From the NCBI GenBank assembly GCA_947561585.1, contig CANNZV010000264.1:336009-400008 (forward strand): a stretch of 64,000 nt of DNA, given 5' to 3'. The translations under genes were made by a program, and so were the position numbers. Shown piece after piece: positions 10,983 to 23,200 of this stretch. This DNA comes from Caprella mutica (Eukaryota; Arthropoda; Malacostraca; Amphipoda; Caprellidae). Numbering within the stretch: position 1 is the stretch's first letter; the number at the start of each line of letters is the position of its first letter. The notes beneath the pieces were generated by a model. It had not been told where the DNA came from. It ran no database searches and saw only the letters and a program-made list of their open reading frames with translations.

Positions 10983-12654
10983 TTAGCACGCTGTATGAAT
11001 GTGATTCAGATGGGGTCGAGTGTTCTCGAATGCTCTAGATAAGGTAGTATTATTAATAGAGTTGTACACTGGATTCAAGAGAAAACACTTATTCTTGAAG
11101 TATTTCCTGCATTCCAGATCATTTCTCCTGTCTGAAAGTGAAGGTTTGTTTGCCAGGATGTAGAGACTTTCCACTGGTGAGCTCTTGAAGGCACCGGCAC
11201 AATTTCTCATGGCTTCATTGTGGATGGCATCTACTTCTCTCAGTGTTGCCTCAGCAGCTGAACCGTACACCAAACAACCGTAGTTTATATTTGGTCTTAT
11301 TATCAACCTATATGTCTGTAAGAGGATATGGTGATCAGCTCCCCACTTTGTGGATGATAGGGTGCGGAGTAAATTTATTGCAGAGTTACAGGATGTTATG
11401 AGTTTAAATATGTGAATTTTCCATTGAAGTTGAGGGTCTTAATTCAGTCCTAGGAATTTGACAGATTTTCCCTCTTTCAATGCGTTTTCTTTGAGTCTTA
11501 GTGTCGGGATATTTGGGAAGTCAGGTTTCTTGTGGAAGATCATGCAACTTGTCTTACTGGGGGAAAATTGAAAACCGTTTTCATCTACCCATTTGGACAT
11601 TTTGTTTATGATAGGTTTAAGGTTTGTGATGACTTCATGCATATTGTAGCCAGATAATGCTATTTGGACGTCGTCAACGAATAAATATGAGTAAATTCTG
11701 CTTGGGATAGCTGATGCCAGTGAATTAATTTTTATCGCAAAGAGGGTCACAGAAAGAATACTGCCTTGTGGTTCACCTGCTTCTTGTATTCTTTCACTGG
11801 ATAACTCGCCACCGACACAAACTCTGAAGCGTCTCCCATCCAAAAACTTCTCAATATATCTCGGAAGAGTGCCACCAAGACCGAGTGTGAACATATCTTT
11901 TAGAATCCCATATCTCCACGTGGTGTCATAGACCTTTGCCAAGTCGAAAAAAAACTCGCACGGTAACTTTATTTTCTGAGAAGGATTTCTTTATATATGT
12001 GTCGAGTCTGATTAGGTGATCTATTGTTTATCTGTATTTTCTGAAGCCACATTATAGTGGTGTTAAAATTTTGTGGTTTTCAGGGTATTCGGTTAAACGT
12101 CTATTTATCATTTTTTCAAACAGTTTTCCTAGACAGCTGGTTAATGCTATTGGGCGGTAGTTTGTTGGATCGGAGTGGTTCTTGCCTGGTTTGGGGATTG
12201 AGATTACTGTTGCTATGTTCCATTGGGGAGGGTAATATAGTTCTGTCCAAAGTCTATTGTAGATACAGAGTAAATACAGGAGTGCATTATCAGGGAGATG
12301 CTTGATCATCAGATAATGGACGTTTAACGTTTCCAGGTGATATGTTTTTGGTGGTTGACAAAGCTGATTTCAGTTCGTTAATCTTAAAGGGTAGATTGTA
12401 GTCTTGGGTGTTTGTAGGGGGGGGGTGAATTCTATCTTGCGTGATTCTTCTATTCTCTTTTTTAAAAGAAATTGGCAATTGCAGTTCCTGTAACTTGAGT
12501 TTGATGCGAATGAGTCAGCGAGTGCATTGGCTATTTCAGATGGGGTTCTAGTTTTGATATTATTCACTATGAGAACTGATATGGTGCGGGGTGGTTTGCC
12601 TCTCATTTGTCTTAATTTTTCATAGATTTGAGATATTGGTACAGAGTGATTCAT
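10983..12654 (-). pseudogene. LINE ORF2 middle part: reverse transcriptase
   Basis: Split over several frames. 12052-12309 has WNIATVISIPKPGKNHSD then YRPIALTSCLGKLFE, the classic finger motif. 11439-11942 has FLDGRRFRVCVGG, GEPQGSILSVTLF and the catalytic YLFVDDVQIA (Phe-Val-Asp-Asp instead of the more common FADD/YADD), then MIFHKK. 10983-11306 has INYGCLVYGSA and SPVESLYI, the connection seen in I/Jockey elements. Frameshifts at about 12310, 12050 and 11310-11439 show that it is not functional. Confidence 0.85.
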
Positions 12655-12959
12655 TTTTTCTAGGTAGTAGTGAAGTTCTTCTTTTTTTGCATTCTTTGAT
12701 ATATCGTTTTGTCAGGGCTCTTTGGTGTTTCCAGTGGATTTTGTCTTCTACTGCTTTAGTTTGTTTGTATTTGCGGTAAAGTCTTTCTCGTTCATGCAAC
12801 ATACGCTTACTGTCTTCATTCCAAAAGTTTCGGGGGTAAAACAGTTTGGGAATGTATTTGGGATGTATTTATCTTTCATTGTGTTTAGCTGTTTGTAGAA
12901 ATATTCCAAAAGCTCCATTACTGTGGGGAAAGTGGATTCATCAACCAACTCACTCCAAC

Positions 12960-13687
12960 CACAATCCTAAGTGTACTCATCCCAGTTAGCCTTGGCGTAA
13001 CAGAATCTCGCGGCAGGAGGAATCTCAGCTCTTGTTTGTTGCGACTTTCATGAGAATTGGATAGTGATCACTGTATAACACCGATGGCAAGACTGTCCAT
13101 TCAACATCTGGAACCAGAGAAGAACTTGCGAAAGATAGATCGATTGCCGTGCCTGATTCATGAGTTGCTGTTCCATTGTTAAGACATGCGATTTGTGGGT
13201 TTTGTAGGATTCTTTTTTATGATTTTTCCTTTGTTGTCTGCTGCTGTATTACCCCAGAGGGGACTATGGCTATTTAGATCACCTAATAGCAAAAAGGGGG
13301 AGGGAGTTGGTTAATTATGTTATTGATGTCTTCGTGTGAAACTTGTTCTCTTACAGGAATGTATATTGAAGCTACGGTTATGAAAGCAGAGAGATGGAGT
13401 TGTATTCTGATAGCTATTACTTGGATATTAATGTTTATTGTGACCGGTTCGAAAGGACATGAAGTATGGGCGTAGATGGCCACTCCTCCATGAAATCTCC
13501 AGTTATAAAATCCTTGTTTGCAGAGTCCATGGTAACCGGGGACTTTGATCATAAAGTCGTTTCCAAGGAAAGTTTCTTGTATTGAAATTACTGATGGTTG
13601 GAATTGTTCAATAAGAGATATTAGGTCGGGTTTAGCAGATGATACACCGCGGGTGTTCCATTGAATGATGTGATTATTGACGATCAT
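12960..13687 (-). pseudogene. LINE ORF2 N-terminal part: apurinic/apyrimidinic endonuclease
   Basis: The frame from 13687 starts the endonuclease: IQWNTRGVSS near residues 8-17, VISIQETFLG near 33-42 (Glu for metal binding) and GGVAIYAH near 68-75. It breaks near 13283. In other frames further on one reads GDLNSHSPLWG, GTAIDLSFAS and YSDHYPIL, the remaining catalytic motifs. The endonuclease nicks target DNA to start target-primed reverse transcription. 12620-12948 holds the basic linker toward the reverse transcriptase. Confidence 0.85.
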
Positions 13688-14076
13688 TTGAAGATCTACG
13701 GTGGTGGTTTCTATGGCGCTCTTTCAATACTGTACGGTCTTTAGTCCTTTTGGGGGTTGATTTTTTGTTTTTTGATTGTTTGAGTTGATTTTCATATTGC
13801 TCTCTATCATAATTCGCATCTTGTTGGCTATTGGATGGTTTGGATTCGGTAAATATCTTGTAGGTGGCTACAATGAGTCGTTGTTGTTTGCATTTGTAGG
13901 TGCGGTGGGAGTTTCAATGCATATTTCTTCTTCATAGATCCTTCCACTATCTGGGCTCTGCAGAAGAGCATTGGTCTTCTGTGTTTCAGACCTGTTGTTT
14001 GAAGAAGTACTGGGTTGTGGTTGATGGATATTATTGTTGTTACGTTAGATTATTGCATTAGATGGGTGCTGCTTTT

Positions 14077-14730
14077 TTATTTGATTTGGGTCGTCAAAAT
14101 GTGTGCTCTCTTAAGCACTTCACTGATGCTACTTTGGTTTATGGTAGGATTATTTCGGTTGATTGTGAGTTTAGCTTGAGTTCTAGAACAGCCTTGTTGC
14201 TGCTGTAGTGCAACTATTTCAAGTTCTTTCTTGTATTCGATACAATCTTTGGATCCAGATGGATGTTGCTTAGAGCAGTGGTGGCACTTCAGTATGCCAC
14301 TTTCACATGCATCTGCTGAGTGTCCTATCGTGTCACACTTCCCACAAACAACTTGGGACTCGCATCTTTTGGAGGAGTGACCGTAGTTCTGACATCTATT
14401 GCAGAGGAGTGGTTTGTTCTTGTACTGGTATACTTTAGTAAGGGCTGATTCACCTGGAATTGATAAATATGTAGGTATGTCTTGCTTGTTGAAAACTAGT
14501 AAAAGTGGCGTTGCTTTATTGTTCTTTGATTTTATCCATGAGGCTCTGATCACATCGGACACAGGTAGAATTATAAGAATTTCGTTCTTATATTCATCAA
14601 AGGAGTTCATGTCATAGTCATTTATATATGACGGGTATTATGGTTTCCTTTTCTTATTTCTACTGGTATTTTGTTGATATTTTTCAGAATGATAAGTTTT
14701 CCACTTTGTCTGTTTGATTTGGTTTTAGCA
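14077..14730 (-). pseudogene. LINE ORF1, second gag module with CCHC zinc knuckles
   Basis: A module with CNRCQNYGHSSKRC, CGKCDTIGHSADAC and CHHCSKQHPSGSKDC, three CCHC knuckles in a row, followed by the usual E-I-Q-rich segment. Upstream, in another frame, lies the KSNRQSGKLIIL-type segment that precedes knuckles in I/Jockey gag. The leader SIPGESALTKVYQYKNKPLL parallels the leader of the first module at 14957-15301. Gag binds element RNA. Internal frame breaks lie at about 14610-14730. Confidence 0.75.
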
Positions 14731-14732
14731 AT

Positions 14733-15987
14733 TTATGTGGTACTATTGATAGATCTCAAGTCATCCAATGATTCACCCAAGTAGTTGTCGAGGAATTTTT
14801 CGATTGCCCAGGGTTTTAGGGATCGTTTGTTTTTTTCAGTCAGGTGGATGGTAAATACGTCCGGTAGTTTTTCATCATTGAGATTAACCACTTCCGTTCC
14901 GTTTTCAATTTGTATTGCCCTCTTAAAGCTGACTTTACGGTCATCTTGAATGCAGACTAGCTCACATTCTCTGATGTGTCTAGAACATGTGCGTGAACCC
15001 ACAGCATGTTCTTCAGCACAATGGTAGCATTTAGGTAGTTCAGCAGTACAATTGGACCTAGTATGTCCAAGTTCAGTTCAGAGCAATAACCGCATATGGT
15101 TTCACCTTCATATCTACACTTTTTCTCAGTGTGGCCATACCTCAAACACTTTTTACACCACATGGGTCTGTTCACGAAGGGGTATACCTTGGTATTTCCT
15201 GCTAAACCAGGGATGTAGATACTACTTGGTAGATTCCTGACACTGAAGGTTACTAAGAATGCGCGGGTATCTTGGTACTTGGATCTTATAAAGGTCGCCA
15301 ATTCAATATAGGAATATATGGACTGGAGTCAGTTCTTGACCTCATCGATCGTTTCCTCATCGAACTCAATTCCACTCACATATATGACTCCTTTCTTGTA
15401 GTTAAAGGGTTCATATGGGGATAATCTGCAAGTTTTGTTAGCTCTGGAGGTAATTTTTGCCAGTTTTTCCATTTTATTCTGTGAGCTTATTTGTGCAACA
15501 AAAGATGATTGATTCAGAGTGACTATTGATGAAAGATTGATTCTGGCTATTTTTTTATTTCATTGTAGACTTGGAATGCATTTATTGTTCTCTTGAGTTC
15601 GCCATTGAATTCTATTTTAATGTAGAATCTATTATCAGTTTCACCTGGCATTATCATGGTCTCAGTTATGTCATTTCTCTTCACCGGTTTATTCTTCATA
15701 GTCATGCTCTTATTGTTTTCATCAAGTTTGTTTTTTGGGTTGGTTAGGTCTGACAGGTGGTTCAGTGCCTGTGTTATCTTTCTTCCCAATTGTCCCTCTA
15801 TTTTATTCTTTTCCAAAGTTGATGTCAGTTCGATTGTTTGGGTTAGAATGTTTTCTATTTTTGACTCGGGGTCATTCGCTGGGGATAAATCATGGTTGCT
15901 ATGGTTTGGAGTGTTTTCAATCACTGGAGAACTTTCCATCTCTTCAATGATATCCGAAGTTGATGTGTGATTCTCAGTAAAAGGCAA
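14733..15987 (-). pseudogene. LINE ORF1, N-terminus and first gag module
   Basis: Starts with ATG at 15987: an acidic Ser/Asn-rich N-terminus, then (frame break near 15547) a gag core with FNYKKGVIYV and ISSQNKMEKLAKI, a stop near 15335, then IYIPGLAGNTKVYPFVNRP and the knuckle CKKCLRYGHTEKKC plus CGYC. A further break near 15000 leads to RECELVCIQDD and a linker to the second module (SLKPWAIEKFLDNYLGE). Several stops and shifts show that the copy is dead. Confidence 0.75.
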
Positions 15988-16140
15988 GTTAACTTCTCTT
16001 CCATTGTCACGGGTTCTTTTTCTTATTTATTTCATTTACAGGGGAATGTTCCCCTTTTCTCTTATGTCCCTTTCCCATCTTCTCTAATTTAGAGTCCTCC
16101 TTGACAATACCAGGGGGACTAATACAAAAAAGAAAAACTT

Positions 16141-16784
16141 AATATTATATACAGAATAGTAATAAACAAAAACAATTTATCCCAAGGTTATGGGGGGAGC
16201 CCCGTTGGTCCTACCAAACAAAAGCACGCTATTAGAAAAATATATTATTGGTGCAATTGTACAAAAGAAAAAAATAATATTGGTAGTTAACAGTATCACC
16301 GCGGGAAGGTGGGGTCTCCTAGGTGAAAAACCAACACAATTGTTAAGACAGAACACCCTATGTATCAAAGCCTTGTCTTAATTCCACTGTACCCAATGTC
16401 ATAAGATCGAAAATAATCAATGTTTATTTATGATACCAATTCATAAAAGGTACGGGAATACTTTGTTCCTACTAGCGAAACATACGTTTCAATGTGAAGA
16501 AACATGTCAGTTTGTACACATTGCAAGGATTAGTGATGAAATAATCCTCACCTCAACTAGCATTGCATCATCTAATATTTACTCCAATTGCTACATTATT
16601 TGATATTCATTTCATCTGTTTGCTACAAAAAATAAATGATTTATTTTATTAAGATTAGTTTCAATTTTATTAAATAACATTAGAAAAAAAGTAGGAATTA
16701 TTTTCCGTAGCTACTGCTAACCATTACCAAAATTTCCTTATTGCTATACTACAATATTTAGGGAAATTATATTAATTTATTAGG
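16141..16784. other. Gene-free stretch with right copy of the LINE-flanking repeat
   Basis: 16461-16560 is the right copy of the direct repeat also found at 9661-9805 (CCTACTAGCGAAACAT to CCTCACCTC). The rest is AT-rich without recognisable features. Confidence 0.55.
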
Positions 16785-16884
16785 GGGTTTAACTTCTTCT
16801 TCGGAACCAAAGGCCATATCGCTGACGTCAAAAGGAAATTAAATACAAGGGACTGGAAGAAGCAGTCAGAGAGGAAAGTGGCTC

Positions 16885-17065
16885 CATTAACAAAGTCATT
16901 TACCACCGTCGGTGACAATGCTCATGGATGAAGAAAAGCTACTCCGTGAATGCAGTCACTTACCAAGGAATGTGACGAAACGGGACACAAGCTCCAGTGG
17001 CTGCACTCACGGATGGAAGAGGAAAATGAAGAGGTGATAGTAAATGAAGCCTACGAGCCTACCTA
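16885..17065 (+). repeat. Dispersed repeat, partner of 1808-1982
   Basis: Plus-strand copy with GTCGGTGACAATGCTCATG, GCAGTCACTTACCAAGGAAT and GAGGTGATAGTAAATGAAGC. Short open frames exist but none has a recognisable domain. A worn third copy is at about 17490-17575 (GCAGAAAAGCTACTCTGTGA). GC-rich sequence at 17200-17280 has GGGGCCCAAGGG and a near-inverse CCCCTTGGGGC. Confidence 0.7.
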
Positions 17066-18006
17066 ACACAAAAATCTAAGACCTCGTAGTTGAAGAGCAT
17101 AACCCTAGCGCTATCCTCTAAAACTTCAAGTAGCGTTAAAAAAATGATAAACATGGTAAAAATGAAAAAAGACAATCCATAATCCAAATTACAACAGTTC
17201 GGGGCCCAAGGGACGCTACCCCCTTTCTCTTCCATTCACCACAGACAGCTTCAGGATAGAGCCCCTTGGGGCGGGGAAAATAAAAAAAGACACCATTAAA
17301 ATATTCTGTATTAAACTGAGATATGATTTAACTAACGATATGTTTAGACTTTAGATGTTTCACGTTCACTTTTCTTATAACTAGAAATTAAATGCTAAGT
17401 TAGGAGATTTATGAGCACTGATACTTTACATAACTTTAAAAGATAAATAAATACAATTGAATTTAGAAATAGCCATCTATCACCACTTGACGAAAGCACA
17501 TGGATGCAGAAAAGCTACTCTGTGAAGCATGGGAAATGTCTTGCATGGAATGTGATTTTAAGGGACAGTAGACTTTAAAAGGTTAACTAAACATCCAAGT
17601 CAGGGGAGGTAAAAACTAAGAAATTCATGTCAATTGTTGGTAGAAAAAGTCTCAAAATTTAATGTGAAAATTATAGATTGAGATTAAAAACCCATTACAT
17701 AAACTTTTAGCGATGATTAAAGATTAAATAAATCTGTACGAATCAATGCATAGCAAACCATTTTCTAGCAGATTTTAAGCATCCATTGTACAATTTGATG
17801 AGAGCTGAATTGGTACAAACTACAAAATTATCAGTTTCAGATGATAGCATTTGACACTGAATCTACCAACAGATCTTATACACAATTTTATAATATTTTA
17901 ACCAAATCCAATAGATACAAAATTGAAGGGACACGAAGCAGAGGTATCGGCAAGTGCATCTTTTATCAGAGGTTAGGGATATCTATATTAGTACATAAAA
18001 TATCTA

Positions 18007-20281
18007 TTAGGTACTCCTGTAACCGGGGAATATTTTCTTGAGTGCACCAAAAAGTTTCTCGTTGATTGGCATTTTGTAATTCTTAGTCAAGTCGTGACGA
18101 CATGCGGGACAGTTGTAAACCTGAAACAGAAAATACGTTCATTGTTAGCAATTACAAGTGCTGTATTATAGATTATAATATATGCAATAATAATGATGAC
18201 ATGACTTTTTTATATTAAGTTGGATTTTACATGGCAACTAGGATGACCGTTACTCGCGGTGTCATCTTTTACTTTGTATAATTTGTTTGGTCAATTAAAT
18301 ACTTAATTAAAATGATTTTCACCCTGTATTAATAAATCTTTTTTAGCACGGAAAAAGATAAATTTGATACATTGTATAATAAATCTAGCCTTATCTAGGA
18401 TATTATATCTCTTTCAATAACTTGCTATGAGAGATTATTTAATTGGAAAATAGGTATAATATAGTGAAATTATTTCAATGTGTAACATACATGCAAACAA
18501 GATTATGAGAGTTTTTACAAGTTTATAAATAATGATGTAAATTTGATAATATCTGCTGTTGATCTTATGAAAACAGAATGGAAAACGACGTAGTGGAATT
18601 GTGAATAAAGATGTAACTTAACTAGATTACGTGCACTCGGTAGAGCGCATACCTTCGCTACAGCTTATAAATGACTTTGACATCAACCTTTGACCAAGTT
18701 TCATGCAATATGTTTGAAAACCAAGTTTAATCGGTCCCAAAATTCTACCAGATGGTTTCTGGACATTGACCAATCGTCACACCAAATTTCGGGCAATTTG
18801 GTTGGAACATTTTTTCAGTTATGTGAGTAACAAGATGATAAATAAATAAATACAGGTCAAGATATAACCTTCCGCAAATTTGCGAAGGTATTTAACTAAA
18901 TGGTGAAATATTTGATGTGGTAATAATTGAATTATCAAAGACTTTTATTTCCTGCTCGTCATAGTACTTAGTCAAAGTTCAAGTTTCCAGAGAAGCTTTT
19001 GTATCTAGACTAAAGTTAATAACTCGTAATCTTAAGCTTCAAAATTAGTGTTCAAGAAGACGCTTGTTTCGTCTACTTAATTAAGGCATAGATGGTCTTT
19101 TGTTTTGTAACTATATTGAATGGTACAGGTTTTTTGTAATTACTCTACCTCTGCCTTGAAAGATCTCTGCAAGCAATCTTGACAAGCATTGTGATGGCAA
19201 GGTGTGGTTACAGGACGCAGTAGAATCTCTTGACAACAAACACAACTAAACTCTGACTCCACTGAACTGATGAAACTCTGAAAAATGAAGAACATTATAC
19301 AAAATATTTGGTGGAATAAAAAGGACTGGGTCTAACCTAGACTATGAACATCTCAGATTGAACTTATGCACTAAGTGTAAATTGGTGATTCCCTCTAGCT
19401 TCAGAGCATCTAAAGGAATACTGTGTCTTGATGATAGATAGCTAGCTTTAATCAGTTATCGATGTATAGTTACTCTACTACTTTTTTGAACACCTGAAAC
19501 CTTATGACTTTTCAAGTTTAAAATTTTAATTTTCCTAACTTTAATTATTAACCTCGTTAAATAATATGCACTAGTTATTGAGTTGTTTTAAGAAAATAGA
19601 ACTCACTTCTCCTTCTCCCTAATTTCACCTGTTAATCACCTTAGCTGACAAAGCCATTAAGGTGACTATTTCTCACCTGATATCCACCTTTGGCAGCTTG
19701 CAAGCAAGTTTGCCACACCTTCTCATTCTCAGAGTCACTCTTCACCAACTTCTTGGTGTCTGTGTCTAGGGTGTACGAGGGGGAGTCAGACTTTCTCTTC
19801 TTAGCGCTTGGTACAGAGTCATCCTGAGAAAATGTCACAGTCAATGATATTATAATTAGTAATGGACTGATATTAGATATTAATTAGATTATAACTCTTT
19901 AGTCATATATGACATAAGAAAAAGGCAGTAGAAAAGAGGACGGTGGAAGTACGTTACAATAACTAAGTAGATGATTGAATGATGCGGGTAACCATGTCGA
20001 AATGGATAAGAAACCTACACAGTTAGTACCTTGACCATGTATGCAGCGAAGAAGAAGATGAGAGATAAAAAACAGAAATCTAAAAAAACAAGGAAAAGAT
20101 ACAAAAGAAAAGTACATATAAACGGAAGAACAATTTGAAAAAAAAGATTGAAAGAATTTTTTTAAAATCTAAAGAACTGCAGTGTTTGTCTTCTGTTCAC
20201 CTCTTCGTTCTCTTTGTCATTCTTCCTCTTTATTCCTTTCTTGTCTTCTCCTTTTTTGCTCTTATCCATATCTGGGGGATA
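18007..20281 (-). CDS. UHRF1: UHRF1 exons 12-15: linker and RING finger
   Basis: Exon 12 (20201-20281) begins YPPDMDK, and exons 12 and 13 (19677-19823) form a Lys/Glu-rich linker with a likely nuclear signal (KKRK) and KVWQTCLQ. Exon 14 (19149-19277) has [20 protein letters not shown] and CQDCLQRSF; exon 15 (18007-18120) has CPACRHDL and ends FPGYRST. This is the E3 ligase RING with its typical C-terminal extension. The intron before exon 15 contains a CCTTCGC repeat copy. Confidence 0.93.
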
Positions 20282-23200
20282 CTGTAATAGAGACAAGGCA
20301 TTAGTTTAAAAAGAAGACTGACCTATAAAACTATCAATTCTGAACTGCTGCTGATACATTTAATGCAGGAATCATAATCATATGCATGAAATAATAGTAG
20401 CCAGTGATATACCAAAATATTAGTGACTTTATCTTGCTCTGATATTGTGATAAGCAAGTATAATATACTGTCTGTATATTACAATACATTGAATGATAAA
20501 ACTATGTCCATATCAAAACTGCATCACATTTCAATTAAAGTACAAATTAGACACTTTCAAAGTTTCAGTACAGTTCGAGAAATCATCATTCTCACGTGAT
20601 GTAAACGTTTAGTGATAGAAATATATGCTAGAATTACAATACACTGAAATATCTATTTACCTCTACACATGTCATTTGGGACGAATAACTTCATAAAAAG
20701 AAGAGTTTAATGTTAATTAAGAGAAATGAGCTCTGATAATACAACAGAGAACTAACTGAGTACCCACTTGTATGACTAGTCCCAGTTCCTTGATCCTCTT
20801 CTCACCCTCTTTGGTCCATGGGGCAGGCACGGGGTCATCTCTCCTCATGAGGTAACGCACCACTTTGAAGCCACTCTTGCCCGCCTCTAGCCAGTATTTG
20901 CACACTTTGTAGATGCCATCGTACCTGTCAATCCAAACATTACTCTATGTAGTTAAATAAAATGAAAGGACAACCTTGTGGTTCATGGTAATAATCAATT
21001 CAAAAAGAGTCTGCTTCAGTACAAGCGGTGAGGTTAATGTGGGAACACATCAAGTAAGTTTATAGTCTTTTATTTAAATGTTTTTCTGCCATCTGTAAAA
21101 TAATATCACACGCCTCACCTGACCCCCTCCTCCGGGGCATAGTTAGAGTGCTTCCTGCCCTTGTAGCTCCTTATCACCCTCAGGGGTTTGCCCCCCTTCC
21201 AGTCATCCCCCGCATCACCCCCACTCAGAGACAGTTTGCAGTTACAGTTGAGTGCTAGAGCTCTGAAAAAAGAAACAATTGTTAGAGTTGTCAAAACTCT
21301 ACAACTCACTTGTTAGTGTTGGCAACAGTCTACAACTCACTTGTTAGTGTTGGCAACAGTCTACAACTCACTTGTTAGTGTTGGCAACAGTCTACAACTC
21401 ACTTGTTAGTGTTGTCAACAGTCTACAACTCACTTGTTAGTGCTGTCAACAGTCTACAACTCACTTGTTAGTGCTGTCAACAGTCTACAACTCACTTGTT
21501 AGTGCTGTCAACAGTCTACAACTCACTTGTTAGTGCTGTCAACAGTCTACAACTCACTTGTTAGTGCTGTCAACAGTCTACAACTCACTTGTTAGTGTTG
21601 TCAACAGTCTACAACTCACTTGTTAGTGTTGGCAACAGTCTACAACTCACTTGTTAGTGTTGGCAACAGTCTACAACTCACTTGTTAGTGTTGGCAGTAG
21701 TCTACAACTCACTTGTTAGTGTTGGCAGTAGTCTACAACTCACTTGTTAGTGTTGGCAACAGTCTACAACTCACTTGTTAGTGTTGTCAACAGTCTACAA
21801 CTCACTTGTTAGTGTTGTCAACAGTCTACAACTCACTTGTTAGTGCTGTCAACAGTCTACAACTCACTTGTTAGTGTTGTCAACAGTCTACAACTCAATT
21901 GTTAGAGTTGTCCACAGTCTACAACTCACTTGTTAGAGTTGTCCACAGTCTACAACTCACTTGTTAGTGCTGTCAACACTCTACAACTCACTTGTTAGTG
22001 TTGGTGAGGGTCTGGTCTTTACTCTGTTCAGCAGTGCGTTTGTTTCCACTCAAGTCTCTCCCCCCACTCCCTGTGTATGTAAAGTGTTCCCCATTATCTT
22101 CATCATCCTCATAACCGCCTGATAACACGATGCTGTAAGACCCATCGTCAGACCTGCCGTGAATGCCTGACACAGGGGGTCTGTGGACACCAGCTTCACT
22201 CGCCTGTAAATTAATTTGGGGTAGGGTAAGTTGCCAATTATGGGTCAGTTTCCCATCTTTGGTCATATAAGAAAAAACTTCATAATAATTTCTATCTAAA
22301 ATTAACATTTAATTATATAATTAGCTATTTCTTATATTTTCTTATATGACAACTTACACTACTATTTCATTAACTTTAAGGATAGACTAATTTAACGAGA
22401 CAAACACCAGACTTCTAATAGTTCCGCACCTGTATTCTGTAGAGCCACTGACTGCCCACCTCCACCCCAGGGATGGGCCCATAGTGATTCTGGGACACGA
22501 TGGTGCAGTGCTTACTTCTACCGGCACACGCAAAACTGGGGGAAAGACATAAAGATAGTCACACGTCAATTATTAATACCAACAAATTATTTCTATAGAT
22601 TTTGATAGGTAATGCTTATTTAAAATCATTAGGTAATTGAAATGATAATCTATGGAAGTTATTTTCAAGTCTTACCTTAAATTAGTAGCTAACAATATTA
22701 TCATGTCACACCCCCACTCACCCCTTCCCCCAGTCCCTGGTGGAGGTTGTGTTTTTGGCTACTTTCTTAGAGCTCTTCTTGCTAGACTTCAGTTTCTCAC
22801 CAGCCCTTACAATCTCAGTCTCATCATTCTTACAGTCGGGACAGAACCTGAAGTGGATGCAGTGATTAGGAGGGATGCAATACCCTGTACAGCTAACTAT
22901 TAATATTACTATGTCTGTTAATTATTAACCTTCACGTGGTATGGGAAATATAACAATGGATGATTTCAAGATTGTTTTTAACATGTAATGTGTGCTTTTT
23001 ATTTAGTAATCAATGGATGATAGCTATCAAATCATTTTTTTACCACTCAATTTTAATCAGATAGACAGATACTAAAAAAATTATGTGCAAGCTGTAAGAA
23101 TGTCCTCAGTCCCTTTAAAATGAAAACTGCTGTACAGAGCAATGAAATTAAATTTATATGCATACTTTGATAATTTTATTACTTGCTTTAAGTGAAAACT

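Larger units (their letters stand above)
9806..16140 (-). mobile_element. Decayed I-type (I/Nimb/LOA-like) LINE
   Basis: On the minus strand the order is ORF1 (gag, zinc knuckles), then ORF2 with apurinic endonuclease, reverse transcriptase and RNase H, the layout of the I superfamily. The minus-strand 3' end near 9806 reads TTATTATTATCG, consistent with the TAA-type tails of I elements. Many frameshifts and stops break both ORFs, so this copy is dead. The 5' boundary is not sharp; GC-poor sequence continues to about 16460, where the flanking repeat starts. Confidence 0.8.

Noticed and set aside
16190..16381. 63-codon frames on both strands
   Set aside because: Chance frames in sequence next to the LINE with no domain or splice support.
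22387..22569. 60-codon minus frame over UHRF1 exon 8
   Set aside because: Wrong frame; the true frame reads [14 protein letters not shown] and joins its neighbours in phase.
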